Positions 17,161-25,868 of a stretch of DNA of 64,000 nucleotides are shown in pieces. The notes below the pieces were generated by a model that ran no database searches, was not told where the DNA came from, and saw only the letters and a list, made by a program, of their open reading frames with translations. Source of the stretch: Paracoccus stylophorae (GTDB taxonomy: Bacteria; Pseudomonadota; Alphaproteobacteria; Rhodobacterales; Rhodobacteraceae); NCBI RefSeq assembly GCF_028553765.1, contig NZ_CP067134.1:405501-469500 (forward strand). The letters run 5' to 3'. The position numbers and the translations under genes are program-made. Every line of letters starts with the position of its first letter. The stretch's first letter is position 1.

Positions 17161-17507
17161 GTATCGAAACCCTGCTTCAGGCCGCGCTTGCCGTGGCCTC
17201 TGTCGGCCTTGCTGGCTTCTGCCTGGTGCTGGCGCGTCGCCTGCGCCGGCTGAACGATCTGGAAACGGGCCTGGGCGGCGCGATCGCGGTCATGGCGGCC
17301 GAGGTCGACCGGCTGGAACGCGCCATCGTCGCCGCGCGCAGCGAGGCCACCGACGCCAGCGAAAGGCTGGTCGCCGACATCGCCCGCGCCCGCAAGGAAC
17401 GCGCGATGTGGGATCTGCGCCAGCGCATCGACGCGGCCGCCACGCCCCAGACGCGGCCGGTTCCCGCCCGCCGGCTTCGCAAGCGCGCCGTGAACGCCGA
17501 TGCGTAG
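17157..17507 (+). CDS. Flagellar-operon membrane coiled-coil protein (DUF6468-like)
   Basis: A 116-residue protein: one N-terminal membrane helix (LLQAALAVASVGLAGFCLVLA), then a basic patch (RRLRRL), a helical coiled-coil region of about 60 residues and a basic tail. Size, topology and position after fliL match the uncharacterised DUF6468 group of alphaproteobacterial flagellar operons. That assignment is from memory of the family. It overlaps fliL (4 nt) and the motE-like gene (8 nt), so it is co-translated with motor genes. Function unknown. Confidence 0.75.
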   Translation: MSIETLLQAALAVASVGLAGFCLVLARRLRRLNDLETGLGGAIAVMAAEVDRLERAIVAARSEATDASERLVADIARARKERAMWDLRQRIDAAATPQTRPVPARRLRKRAVNADA

Positions 17508-18042
17508 GTCGGTGCTGCCCTGGCTGGCGCTGGTCTTTTCGGTTCCCGCGCTGGCGGCGGTCTGGCAGACGCAGGATCTGTCGCGCGTCTTTGCCGCCTT
17601 TGCCGAACCAAGCGGGTTGTTGCAGGGCTGCGGCGACGTTCCCGAGGCGGTCGCCCTGGCGGGCGAGCTGCGCGACCGCGCGCTGCGGATCGAACGCTAT
17701 ATGGAAAGCATCGAGACGCGAAAGGCTCAGCTGGCGCAGGCCGAACAGGCGCTGCAACGCAAGCTGGTCGAACTGAAGGCGCAAAAGGGCGGCATCCGGT
17801 CGCGCAGCGACAGCGCGACCGAGGCGGTCCGTTCCGACATCGAACGGCTGGTCGCCGTCTATGACCAGATGAAGCCGGCCGAGGCGGCGGCGATTCTGAC
17901 CAATCTTCCGGCGGATTTCGCGGCCGAGATCCTCATGCGCGTCCGCCCCGAAACCGGCGCCCGCATCATCGCCGCGGTCGAGCCGCGACAGGCGGCGCTG
18001 ATGACCGCCCAGATGGGCGCGCGCAGCGTCCGCAAACAATAG
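17500..18042 (+). CDS. MotE-like flagellar motor chaperone
   Basis: A 180-residue exported protein. It has a signal-like N-terminus (SVLPWLALVFSVPALAA), a coiled coil from about residue 65 to 105, and a C-terminal MgtE-N/FliG-like helical block (VYDQMKPAEAAAILTNLPADFAAEILMRVRPETGARIIAAV). This architecture is that of MotE, the periplasmic protein that stabilises MotC in alphaproteobacteria. No motC is in the window. It sits directly before motA. Confidence 0.75.
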   Translation: MRRSVLPWLALVFSVPALAAVWQTQDLSRVFAAFAEPSGLLQGCGDVPEAVALAGELRDRALRIERYMESIETRKAQLAQAEQALQRKLVELKAQKGGIRSRSDSATEAVRSDIERLVAVYDQMKPAEAAAILTNLPADFAAEILMRVRPETGARIIAAVEPRQAALMTAQMGARSVRKQ

Positions 18043-18054
18043 GGGACATCCGCC

Positions 18055-18921
18055 ATGTTCGGCTTTATCGGCATCTTCGTCACCTTCGCGATGGTCTTCG
18101 GCGGCTATCTTCTGGCCGGCGGAAAGATGGGCGTCATCACCCATGCGCTGCCGTTCGAGATGATGATGATCATGGGCGCGGCGATCGGCTCGTATCTGCT
18201 GTCCAACGACAGCCATGTGCTGAAGGCCACGCCGGGCGGGCTGAAGCGTGCCTTCAAGGGCGCGCATTGGACCGCGCAGGATCATCAGGACGTGCTGTGC
18301 CTGATGTTCCAGCTTCTCAGGATCGCGCGCGAGAATCCGGTCGCGCTGGAACAGCATATCGAACAGCCGAACGATTCGGCGATCTTCACCGCCTATCCGC
18401 GTCTGCTGGCCGATCACCACATCGTCTCGCTGATCGCGGATACGCTGCGCTCGGCCAGCCTGAACTATGACGATCCCTATCAGGTCGAGGAAATGCTGTC
18501 GCGCCGCATCGCCATCCTGCGCGAGGAAGAGATGCATGTGCCCCACGCGCTGCAGACGATGGCCGATGCGCTGCCCGCGCTGGGGATCGTCGCCGCGGTG
18601 CTGGGCGTGATCAAGACCATGAGCGCCATCGACCAGCCGCCCGAGGTGCTGGGCAAGATGATCGGCGGCGCGCTGGTCGGCACGTTTCTGGGGGTGTTTC
18701 TGGCCTATGGTTTCGTCGCGCCGCTGGCCAACCGGCTGGGCGGGGTGATCAAGCAGGATCTGGGGTTCTATGACGTGATCAAGTCGGTTCTGGTCGCGGG
18801 CCTGCACCAGCACGCCACCAATCTGTGCGTCGAGGTGGGGCGGCAATCGGCACCCGAACATGTCCGGCCCAGTTTCGACGTGCTGGAAACGGCGCTGCGC
18901 GACCTGAAGAAGGCGGCGTGA
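18055..18921 (+). CDS. motA: Flagellar motor stator protein MotA
   Basis: A 288-residue proton-channel stator subunit with four membrane helices: an N-terminal pair (FGFIGIFVTFAMVFGGYLLAGG; PFEMMMIMGAAIGSYLL), a cytoplasmic loop with charged residues that contact FliG, and a C-terminal pair (LPALGIVAAVLGVIKTM with the conserved Pro; GALVGTFLGVFLAYGFVAPLA). Its partner MotB is not encoded in the window. The TGA overlaps the next ATG. Confidence 0.96.
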   Translation: MFGFIGIFVTFAMVFGGYLLAGGKMGVITHALPFEMMMIMGAAIGSYLLSNDSHVLKATPGGLKRAFKGAHWTAQDHQDVLCLMFQLLRIARENPVALEQHIEQPNDSAIFTAYPRLLADHHIVSLIADTLRSASLNYDDPYQVEEMLSRRIAILREEEMHVPHALQTMADALPALGIVAAVLGVIKTMSAIDQPPEVLGKMIGGALVGTFLGVFLAYGFVAPLANRLGGVIKQDLGFYDVIKSVLVAGLHQHATNLCVEVGRQSAPEHVRPSFDVLETALRDLKKAA

Positions 18922-19199
18922 TGCTGGCGGCGGCGATTCTTGCTTTGGCGGCGGGCACCGGCGAGGCGGCGACCGCGCTGCCGCCCGATCTGGCGGCCTA
19001 TGCCGCCACCGCCGCCACCTGGCTGCTGGAGGGCGAGAGCCTGCCGCCGGATTACCGCGTGCAGCTGATGCGGATGCCGCCGGCGCACAGATTGCAGGCC
19101 ATCGTGTTTCTCAGGCGGGCGGGGCTGCTGCGGGCCGATCCCTGGACGCTGGAAGACATCCTGAAGCCCGCCGCCGATCCGCACGGAGACCGCGAATGA
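18921..19199 (+). CDS. Small secreted protein of the flagellar operon
   Basis: A 92-residue protein with a predicted signal peptide (MLAAAILALAAGTGEAATA) and a short helical domain (LMRMPPAHRLQAIVFLRRAGLL, WTLEDIL). I recognise no family. It is locked between motA and flhA by stop/start overlaps on both sides (TGATG before, ATGA after), which supports a flagellar role and a periplasmic location. Confidence 0.7.
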   Translation: MLAAAILALAAGTGEAATALPPDLAAYAATAATWLLEGESLPPDYRVQLMRMPPAHRLQAIVFLRRAGLLRADPWTLEDILKPAADPHGDRE

Positions 19200-21295
19200 A
19201 GGCCGTCGCCGCCGTTGGCCCAAGGGCCGGAAGGGTTCTGGATGCGCCGCTGATGATCACCGGTCTTCTGGTGCTGATCGTCATCTCGCTGGTCATTCCG
19301 CTGCCGCCCGGCCTGCTGGATTTCGGCATTGCGCTGTCGATTGCCACCGCGACGCTGGTTCTGGTCATGGCCTCGCTGGTCGAGAAGCCCGCTGATTTTC
19401 AGGCGTTTCCGGTTCTTCTGCTGGTCAGCCTGGTGATCCGGCTGTCGCTGAACGTCTCGTCGACGCGGCTGATCCTGACCGAGGGTCATACCGGCACCGA
19501 TGCGGCGGGGCAGGTCATCAACGGGTTCGCCGCCTTCGTCGCCGGCGGCTCTCTGCTGGTCGGGCTGACGGTGTTTGCGGTGATCTCGGTCGTGAACTTC
19601 ATGGTCATCACCAAGGGCTCGGGCCGCATGGCCGAGGTCGCGGCGCGGTTCGCGCTGGATTCGCTGCCCGGCAAGCAGCTGGCCATCGACGGCGATCTGA
19701 ACGCCGGCGCCATCGACCACGAGGAAGCCAAGCGCCGGCGTGCGCAGGAACAGCGCGAGATCAGCTTTTTCGGCTCGCTGGACGGCGCGTCGAAATTCGT
19801 CAAGGGCGATGCGGTGGCGGGGATCGTCATCACCCTGATCAACCTGCTGGTCGGGCTCAGCGTCGGCATCGTCGTCCACGGGATGAGCGTGGGCAGCGCG
19901 GTCCAGACCTATTCCCACCTCACCATCGGTGACGGGCTGGTCAGCCAGATCCCGGCGCTGATCACCTCGATGGCGGCGGCGTTGCTGCTGTCGCGCGGCG
20001 GCGCGACCGATACCACCGCCGATCTGATCTCGCACCAGTTCGTGCGGGGCTGGCAGCCGGCGGCGGTGGTCGGCGCGTCGATGGTGCTGATGTCGTTCGT
20101 GCCGGGGATGCCGCGGCTGCTGTTTCTGGCGCTGGCCGGGGCGATGGCGGCCGCGTCGTTCGCCATCGCGCGTCACCGGCTGCGGCAGGCGGAACAGCCC
20201 GCGCCGGCGGCCGAAACCGATCCCGCCCCGCGCGCGGCCGGCCGCATCGGCGATGTGCTGGATACCGACGATATCAGCGTCGAGATCGGGGCGGACCTGA
20301 TCGTGACGGCGCTGGACCAGGCCAGGGGGCTTGGCAACCGGATCGGCAATCTGCGCATCCATATTGCCCGCAGCTTTGGCCTGATCCTGCCCGATGTCCG
20401 CATCACCGACACCGACGATCTGGCGCCGGGCGACTACCAGATCCGCATCCACGGCGTGGTCCGGGGCCGCGGCAGCCTGCGGCCGGGCGAGGTGCTGGCG
20501 CTGGGCGCGGATGGCGTGCTGGACCGGATCGGCGGGCTGGCCGTCAGTGAACCCGTCTATCACAGCCCCGCGCGCTGGATTCCGCGTCAGGATCAGGACG
20601 AGGCCGCGACCATGGGCGCCACCGTCGTCACACCGATGGAGGTTCTTTCCACGCATCTGATGGAGGTGGTGAAGACCCATCTGGCATCGCTGCTGACACT
20701 GGGCGCGATGCAGCGCCAGATCGAAGAACTGAAATCCCTGTCCGATCCCGCGCGGGCCGAACGCAACCGCCGCTATCTCGACAGCATGATTCCCGACAAG
20801 GTGACGCCCGAACTGCTGCTGGCGATCCTGCGCGCGCTGCTGGAGGAGCGGATCTCGATCCGCAACCTGCCGCTGATCATCGACGCGATCTGCGAGTTCA
20901 GGACCATCGACTCGGTCGAAACGGTGTATGAGCTGGTGCGCAAACGGCTGCGCGGCCAGATCACCCAGCACTACAGCGACGATGCCGGCCGCGTCCTGGC
21001 GTTGCAGCTTCATCCGGCGTGGGAGGCCGAGTTCGTGCGCGCCGATGCCGAGACCGGACGCGCCGGCGGCGGCGCGCTGACCCCGGCGCTGTCGCGCAAA
21101 TTGCTGGAATCGACGCGCCGCGCCATGGCGCTGACGCAGGGCGGCGCGCAGATCGTGATCGTGGCCCCCGACCACCGCAGGCGCACCATCCGCGCGGTGC
21201 TGGGCTCGAACGGCGTCGCCCTGCCGGTTCTGGGGCTTGAGGAAATCGACCCCGCCGCCGACCTGAACCTGGTCGGCACCATCGAGGCCGCATGA
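19196..21295 (+). CDS. flhA: Flagellar export apparatus protein FlhA
   Basis: A 699-residue FlhA: about eight N-terminal membrane helices (residues ~15-320), the FHIPEP-type cytoplasmic loop (SGRMAEVAARFALDSLPGKQLAIDGDLNAG) and a large C-terminal cytoplasmic domain that docks export chaperones. The loop Asp in AIDGDLNAG is the conserved family residue. Full length. It overlaps its neighbours on both sides (ATGA). It forms the nonameric ring of the flagellar type III secretion gate. Confidence 0.97.
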   Translation: MKAVAAVGPRAGRVLDAPLMITGLLVLIVISLVIPLPPGLLDFGIALSIATATLVLVMASLVEKPADFQAFPVLLLVSLVIRLSLNVSSTRLILTEGHTGTDAAGQVINGFAAFVAGGSLLVGLTVFAVISVVNFMVITKGSGRMAEVAARFALDSLPGKQLAIDGDLNAGAIDHEEAKRRRAQEQREISFFGSLDGASKFVKGDAVAGIVITLINLLVGLSVGIVVHGMSVGSAVQTYSHLTIGDGLVSQIPALITSMAAALLLSRGGATDTTADLISHQFVRGWQPAAVVGASMVLMSFVPGMPRLLFLALAGAMAAASFAIARHRLRQAEQPAPAAETDPAPRAAGRIGDVLDTDDISVEIGADLIVTALDQARGLGNRIGNLRIHIARSFGLILPDVRITDTDDLAPGDYQIRIHGVVRGRGSLRPGEVLALGADGVLDRIGGLAVSEPVYHSPARWIPRQDQDEAATMGATVVTPMEVLSTHLMEVVKTHLASLLTLGAMQRQIEELKSLSDPARAERNRRYLDSMIPDKVTPELLLAILRALLEERISIRNLPLIIDAICEFRTIDSVETVYELVRKRLRGQITQHYSDDAGRVLALQLHPAWEAEFVRADAETGRAGGGALTPALSRKLLESTRRAMALTQGGAQIVIVAPDHRRRTIRAVLGSNGVALPVLGLEEIDPAADLNLVGTIEAA

Positions 21296-22050
21296 TGTGG
21301 CAGCTTGTGAACCAGTGGGTGCCGGGCCTCGATTGGGGCATGGTTCTGGTCTATGCCCGCGTGCAGGCCTGCCTGCTGATCGTGCCGGGCTTGGGTGAGC
21401 GGGTGATCCCGGTCCGGGTGCGGGTCGGGATCGCGATGGCGGTCACGCCGCTGCTGGCCGGGCTGGTCGGCGCGGTTCCGCCGCCGCAGGCGGCCCCCGC
21501 CCTGATCGCGCAGATCGCCGGCGAAATGCTGATCGGGCTTGCCGCCGGGGCGCTGCTGCGGCTGCTGGCGCTGGCGCTGGATGTGGCCACGACGGCGATC
21601 GCCGCGACCGCATCGCTGTCGCAGATCGTCGGCGTCCAGAACGAGGCCGCGCCCCATCCGGTGGGAAATCTGCTGCATCTGGGCGGGATGGCGGTGATCA
21701 TGGCCTTGGGGCTGCCGATCATGCTGGTGCGGATGCTGGCCGACAGCCTTGCGCTGTGGCCGCCGGCGGGCTGGCCCGCGATCCAGGGGCTTGCCGATGC
21801 GGCGGTCGCGATGGTGTCGCACAGCTTTGCGCTGGCGATGATGCTGGCCGCGCCGTTCACCCTGGGCGGGTTTCTGTTTCAGGCCCTGTCGGGCGTGATC
21901 AACCGGGTCATGCCGGCGCTGCCGGTCGCGTTCATCGGCTCTCCGGCGTCGATCATGCTGGCGCTGGCCGCGCTGGCGCTGATGGCGCCGATGCTGATCG
22001 CGCTGTGGGCCGACGCGGTTCTGGGCTTCACGCTTCCGAGGGCACGATGA
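21292..22050 (+). CDS. fliR: Flagellar export gate protein FliR
   Basis: A 252-residue polytopic membrane protein of the FliR/SpaR family. It shows VPGLGERVIPVRVRVGIAMAVTPLL, EMLIGLAAGALLRLLALALDVATTAIA and the later SFALAMMLAAPFTLGGFLFQALSGVINRVMPALPV, as in known FliR proteins. It builds the export gate with FliP and FliQ. The start ATG at 21292 overlaps the flhA stop, and the stop overlaps flhB. Confidence 0.95.
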   Translation: MMWQLVNQWVPGLDWGMVLVYARVQACLLIVPGLGERVIPVRVRVGIAMAVTPLLAGLVGAVPPPQAAPALIAQIAGEMLIGLAAGALLRLLALALDVATTAIAATASLSQIVGVQNEAAPHPVGNLLHLGGMAVIMALGLPIMLVRMLADSLALWPPAGWPAIQGLADAAVAMVSHSFALAMMLAAPFTLGGFLFQALSGVINRVMPALPVAFIGSPASIMLALAALALMAPMLIALWADAVLGFTLPRAR

Positions 22051-23108
22051 GCGAGGACAACACCGACAAGCCGTTCGAGGCGACCGAACAGAAGCTGCGC
22101 AAGGCCAGGGAAAAGGGCGACATTCCCCGCGCGAGCGAACTGAACGTGGCGGCGATGTATCTGGGCGCGTGGCTGGCCTTTGCGACCGGCGCGGGCTTCG
22201 CGGTGCGGCATTGGCTGGCGATGGCCAGCCGCGCCATGGGGGCCGAGGGGTGGCCGCTGGACTCGGTCTTCGGACTGGCGGCCGCGTTGGGGCGCTTTGC
22301 CAGCATGGCGGTGATCGGGCTGGTCACGGTCTCCATGGTCGCCATCGTCGTTGCGCTGATCGCGCAGCGCGGGCTGGTCTTTGCGCCGCAGAAACTGGCC
22401 TTCGATGTCAGCCGCATCAACCCGGTGAAGACGGCGGGCCAGAAATTCGGTGCCTCGGGGCTGATGACCTTCGCCATCTCGTTCGGCAAGGCGGGGCTGG
22501 TCTGCATCGGCGGCTGGTATCTGTTCGCAGCCCTGCTAGACCGGCTGGCCGGCAGCGCGATGACCGGCGCGGGCTGGGTCGCGGGCCTGCCGCTGCTGAT
22601 CGGCCAGGTGCTGATGATGGCGGCGGCGATCTCGGTCGGGTTCGCGGTGCTGGACATGCTGTGGAAACGCCATGACCACCGGCGCAAGAACCGCATGTCG
22701 CGCAAGGAGATGGAGGACGAACACAAGGACTCCGAGGGCGATCCGCATCTGAAGGCCGCGCGTCGTCAGCGCGCGGTGGACATCGCCACGCGCCAGATGC
22801 TGGCCGATGTCGCCCGCGCCGATGTGGTGATCGTCAACCCGACCCATTACGCCGTGGCCCTGCAATGGCAGCGCGGCAGCGGTCGGGCCCCGGTCTGCCT
22901 GGCCAAGGGAACCGACGAGGTCGCGGCCCGCATCCGAAAGCGGGCGCGCGACGGCAACATCCCGGTCTGGTCGGACCCGCCCTGCGCGCGCGCGATCCAC
23001 GCCACGGTCGAGATCGGTCAGGAAATCCGGCGCGAACATTTCGCCGCCGTCGCCGCCGCGATCCGTTTCGCCGAAAAGATGCGCGAGAAGATGCGGGCGG
23101 GATGGTAG
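22047..23108 (+). CDS. flhB: Flagellar export switch protein FlhB
   Basis: A 353-residue FlhB. It has the N-terminal EATEQKLRKAREKGDIPRASEL signature, four membrane helices, a charged linker (KRHDHRRKNRMSRKEMEDEHKDSEGDP) and the autocleavage motif NPTH (N264-H267) that switches export from hook to filament substrates. The start is the ATG at 22047, overlapping fliR. Its last codons overlap the next gene by 7 nt. Confidence 0.97.
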   Translation: MSEDNTDKPFEATEQKLRKAREKGDIPRASELNVAAMYLGAWLAFATGAGFAVRHWLAMASRAMGAEGWPLDSVFGLAAALGRFASMAVIGLVTVSMVAIVVALIAQRGLVFAPQKLAFDVSRINPVKTAGQKFGASGLMTFAISFGKAGLVCIGGWYLFAALLDRLAGSAMTGAGWVAGLPLLIGQVLMMAAAISVGFAVLDMLWKRHDHRRKNRMSRKEMEDEHKDSEGDPHLKAARRQRAVDIATRQMLADVARADVVIVNPTHYAVALQWQRGSGRAPVCLAKGTDEVAARIRKRARDGNIPVWSDPPCARAIHATVEIGQEIRREHFAAVAAAIRFAEKMREKMRAGW

Positions 23109-23473
23109 GGCAGGGACGCAAACTGGCGCAGCTTGAGCGGATCGCGCGGCTGAAGGCCGAGCAGGAGCTGAAAAAACTGGCCGCCTTCAGCCTTCACATG
23201 AGCGCCGCGCGCGAACAGGTCGCGGCCCTGCAAGTTGCGCTGGACCAGAGCTATGCCAGCGTCGCCCCGCTGAGCGTGTCCGAGGCGCGGATGGCCAACG
23301 CTCAGGCCGGCCGTGCGGCGCGCGAATTGCGCCGCGCCGATCAGGAACTGGCGCGGATGACCCCGCGATTCGAGGCTGCGCGACGCGACGCCGCGCGCGA
23401 ATTCGGGCGGGCGCAGATTCTGCTGGAACTGGTGAAACGCCAGACGGATAAGGCGGGGCGGGACCGATCCTGA
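23102..23473 (+). CDS. FliJ-like coiled-coil protein at end of flagellar operon
   Basis: A 123-residue, almost entirely helical protein rich in Ala, Arg, Glu and Gln (ARLKAEQELKKLAAFSLHMSAAREQVAALQ; a second helix over residues 65-115). Size and coiled-coil pattern resemble FliJ, but sequence alone does not prove it. The ATG at 23102 lies inside the end of flhB, so translation is coupled. It is the last gene of the operon. Confidence 0.65.
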   Translation: MVGQGRKLAQLERIARLKAEQELKKLAAFSLHMSAAREQVAALQVALDQSYASVAPLSVSEARMANAQAGRAARELRRADQELARMTPRFEAARRDAAREFGRAQILLELVKRQTDKAGRDRS

Positions 23474-23512
23474 CGGGGCAGGGCGACCCCGGATCGCCGT
23501 TCGGCGCCGGTC

Positions 23513-24589
23513 TTAGCGATCCCCTGCGGCGGCGATCGGTGCAGGCGTTTGCGCGGGCGACAGCTCCAGATCGACCCAGACCAGGCGGTGATCCGAGGCG
23601 GCTTCGACCGCCTCGGCCAGCGGCTCGCCCGGTGCGGGCCACAGCACGCCGCTGGCCATGACGTTCAGCGTTCTCGCCGGCAGCAGGTAATCGACGCGCA
23701 GGTTTCCGGGCTCGTCGTCGTCGAAATCGGCGGTGTCCAGCGCCGGATCGCCCCGCTGCCCTGCATTCGCCCCGGTCTGCGGCGGCTGCCACGCGCCGCG
23801 CGGTTGCGGGTCCTGCGCGATGCGCAGCAGCGACTGCACCGCCTGCGCGCGGCCGTCGCCGTCGATCAGGTCCAGATTGACATTGCCGGCCAGCACGAAC
23901 GGCGCGTCGGGCAGATGGTGCAGCCAGAAGGCGGCCTCGTCGTGATTGCGCCGCCCGTTGCGATCCTCGGGTCCGTCGAAGACGGGGGGCGTCGCCGCCC
24001 AAGCCAGCAGGTGCAGAACACCCTCGGGCGTCCGCACGGGCACATCCCAATGCGCGGTCGAGGACAGGCGCTGGACCGAAGCCGCCTCATCCGTGCTGTC
24101 CGGCATCAGATGACCCGGCAGATCGCGCCACAGCGTATCGGTATAGTCGGTGACCGGGCCAAGCGGCAGCCGCGACAGCACCGCCATGCCGTTCTGGCCG
24201 GTGAACTGGCCCCAGCCCTGCGCATCGTCCGCCTCGCCCAGACGGCCGTCCCGATCCAGATCCAGTCCGGTGGCCATGCCGCTGTTGGGACGCGCGGCAA
24301 AGCGGTGGGGCAGGTCCAGCCCGGCGCCGCGCAGCGTTTCGGAAAATCGTTCCAGCGCGCGGCCGTCATGGTCCCAGTCGAACCCGGTCAGCAGGATCGC
24401 ATCGGGGGCGGCGGCGGCGATGACCGTGGCCGCGGCCAGAACCTGCGGATCGCCCCGGTCGATGTCGCGCAGCAGCAGGCCCGGCCCCTTGCGGGTCAGT
24501 CCGGGGTCCCACGTGGCGATGCGGACCGGTTCGGCCGGGGCGGGCGCTGCCGCCAGAAGCCACAGGCAGATTGCGGCCCTCAGACCCAA
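23513..24589 (-). CDS. Exported endonuclease/exonuclease/phosphatase-fold protein
   Basis: A 358-residue protein with a clear signal peptide ([17 protein letters not shown]). EEP-fold blocks are [47 protein letters not shown] (usually GDFN) and a C-terminal RVDYLLP...[11 protein letters not shown] carrying the catalytic Asp-His pair. It is probably a periplasmic or secreted phosphodiesterase. Insertions rich in Asp ([16 protein letters not shown]) look calcium-binding, like an EF-hand loop. The first codons overlap the end of leuD by 10 nt, suggesting co-transcription. Confidence 0.82.
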   Translation of the reverse strand: MGLRAAICLWLLAAAPAPAEPVRIATWDPGLTRKGPGLLLRDIDRGDPQVLAAATVIAAAAPDAILLTGFDWDHDGRALERFSETLRGAGLDLPHRFAARPNSGMATGLDLDRDGRLGEADDAQGWGQFTGQNGMAVLSRLPLGPVTDYTDTLWRDLPGHLMPDSTDEAASVQRLSSTAHWDVPVRTPEGVLHLLAWAATPPVFDGPEDRNGRRNHDEAAFWLHHLPDAPFVLAGNVNLDLIDGDGRAQAVQSLLRIAQDPQPRGAWQPPQTGANAGQRGDPALDTADFDDDEPGNLRVDYLLPARTLNVMASGVLWPAPGEPLAEAVEAASDHRLVWVDLELSPAQTPAPIAAAGDR

Positions 24590-25185
24590 GGGCGGGCCTG
24601 CGCCATCTGGCTTTCATAGCTGTCGATCGCGGGCGCCTTTTCCATCGTCAGGCCGATATCGTCCAGACCGTTCAGCAGGCAGTGCTTGCGGAACGGGTCG
24701 ATGTCAAAGCCGAATTCCTGCCCGTCCGAGGCGCTGACGGTCTGGTTTTCCAGATCGACGGTCATGCGGGCATTGGCGCCCTTGCGCGCATCCTCCATCA
24801 GCACGTCCACCGCCTCCTGCGGCAGGGTGATCGGCAGGATGCCGTTCTTGAAGCAGTTGTTGAAGAAGATGTCGGCGAAACTGGTCGAGATGACGCAGCG
24901 TATGCCGAAATCCAGCAGCGCCCAGGGCGCATGTTCGCGCGAGGAGCCGCAGCCGAAATTGTCTCCCGCGATCAGGATCTGCGCATCGCGATAGGCCGGC
25001 TGGTTCAGCACGAAATCGGGATTTTCGTTGCCATCGCGGTCATAGCGCATCTCGTCGAACAGGTTCACGCCCAGCCCCGTTCGCTTGATCGTCTTCAGGA
25101 ACTGCTTGGGAATGATCATGTCGGTGTCGATATTGACCAGCGGCATGGGGGCGGCGATGCCGGTCAGGGTGGTGAACTTGTCCAT
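24580..25185 (-). CDS. leuD: 3-isopropylmalate dehydratase small subunit
   Basis: A 201-residue aconitase-superfamily swivel domain: [25 protein letters not shown], then [17 protein letters not shown], and [17 protein letters not shown]. It isomerises 2- and 3-isopropylmalate with LeuC in leucine synthesis. LeuC is also leftward but is separated from leuD by a rightward membrane-protein gene, so the two are not a simple leuCD pair. Confidence 0.97.
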   Translation of the reverse strand: MDKFTTLTGIAAPMPLVNIDTDMIIPKQFLKTIKRTGLGVNLFDEMRYDRDGNENPDFVLNQPAYRDAQILIAGDNFGCGSSREHAPWALLDFGIRCVISTSFADIFFNNCFKNGILPITLPQEAVDVLMEDARKGANARMTVDLENQTVSASDGQEFGFDIDPFRKHCLLNGLDDIGLTMEKAPAIDSYESQMAQARPWV

Positions 25186-25266
25186 CTGATCCTCGAAAGT
25201 TTATGTCTGGTCCGGGGCTTGCAGGCGCTGCTAGGTTGCCTTCGCTGCGACAGGTTGGGGGTGGGC

Positions 25267-25821
25267 ATGGAAATTCTGAACTGCGTGGCGGCGGCGTGGC
25301 AGCCCCGCATCGGCGATCCGGACGTGACCGGGTGGCTGACGGTGCTGGCCTATCTGCTGTGCTTCGTGCTGGCCTTTCAGGTCTGGCGCCGGCTGGGGGA
25401 CCGGCGCGGCCGCCTGTTCTGGGGCCTGATCGCGCTGCTGATGCTGTTTCTGGCGATCAACAAGCAGATGGATCTGCAAAGCGCGCTGACCTCCCTGGGC
25501 CGCTGCATGGCCAACGCACAGGGATGGTATGACAGCCGCCGGATCGTCCAGCTTGGCTTCATCCTGGTGCTGCTGTGGGGCGTCGGGTGGCTGCTGCTGG
25601 TGCTGATGCGGCGGATGCGCGGCCAGCTTGGCCGGCATGGCGTGGCGCTGGCCGGTCTGGCGATCCTGTGCGCCTTTGTCGTCGTGCGGGCGGTGGGGTT
25701 TCACCACATGGACGCGCTGATCGGAAGCCGGCAGCTTGGCGTCAGCACCAACTACCTGTTCGAGAACGCCGGTCTGGTGCTGATCGCGCTGAACGCGGTC
25801 TGGCTGCTGCGGCGCGGCTGA
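25267..25821 (+). CDS. Membrane protein between leuD and leuC
   Basis: A 184-residue protein with about five membrane helices (WLTVLAYLLCFVLAFQVW, LFWGLIALLMLFLAIN, QLGFILVLLWGVGWLLLVLM, VALAGLAILCAFVVVRAVGF, NAGLVLIALNAVWLL). KQMDLQSALTSLGR and GVSTNYLFENAG are polar loops likely to be conserved. Unknown function. It runs rightward between the two leftward leu genes. The start is the ATG at 25267, and an in-frame GTG lies two codons earlier. The upstream open frame is shadow. Confidence 0.8.
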   Translation: MEILNCVAAAWQPRIGDPDVTGWLTVLAYLLCFVLAFQVWRRLGDRRGRLFWGLIALLMLFLAINKQMDLQSALTSLGRCMANAQGWYDSRRIVQLGFILVLLWGVGWLLLVLMRRMRGQLGRHGVALAGLAILCAFVVVRAVGFHHMDALIGSRQLGVSTNYLFENAGLVLIALNAVWLLRRG

Positions 25822-25868
25822 AACCCGCCTGCGGATGTCGTTCATGGCCAACGGACGCGCATCGCGGC

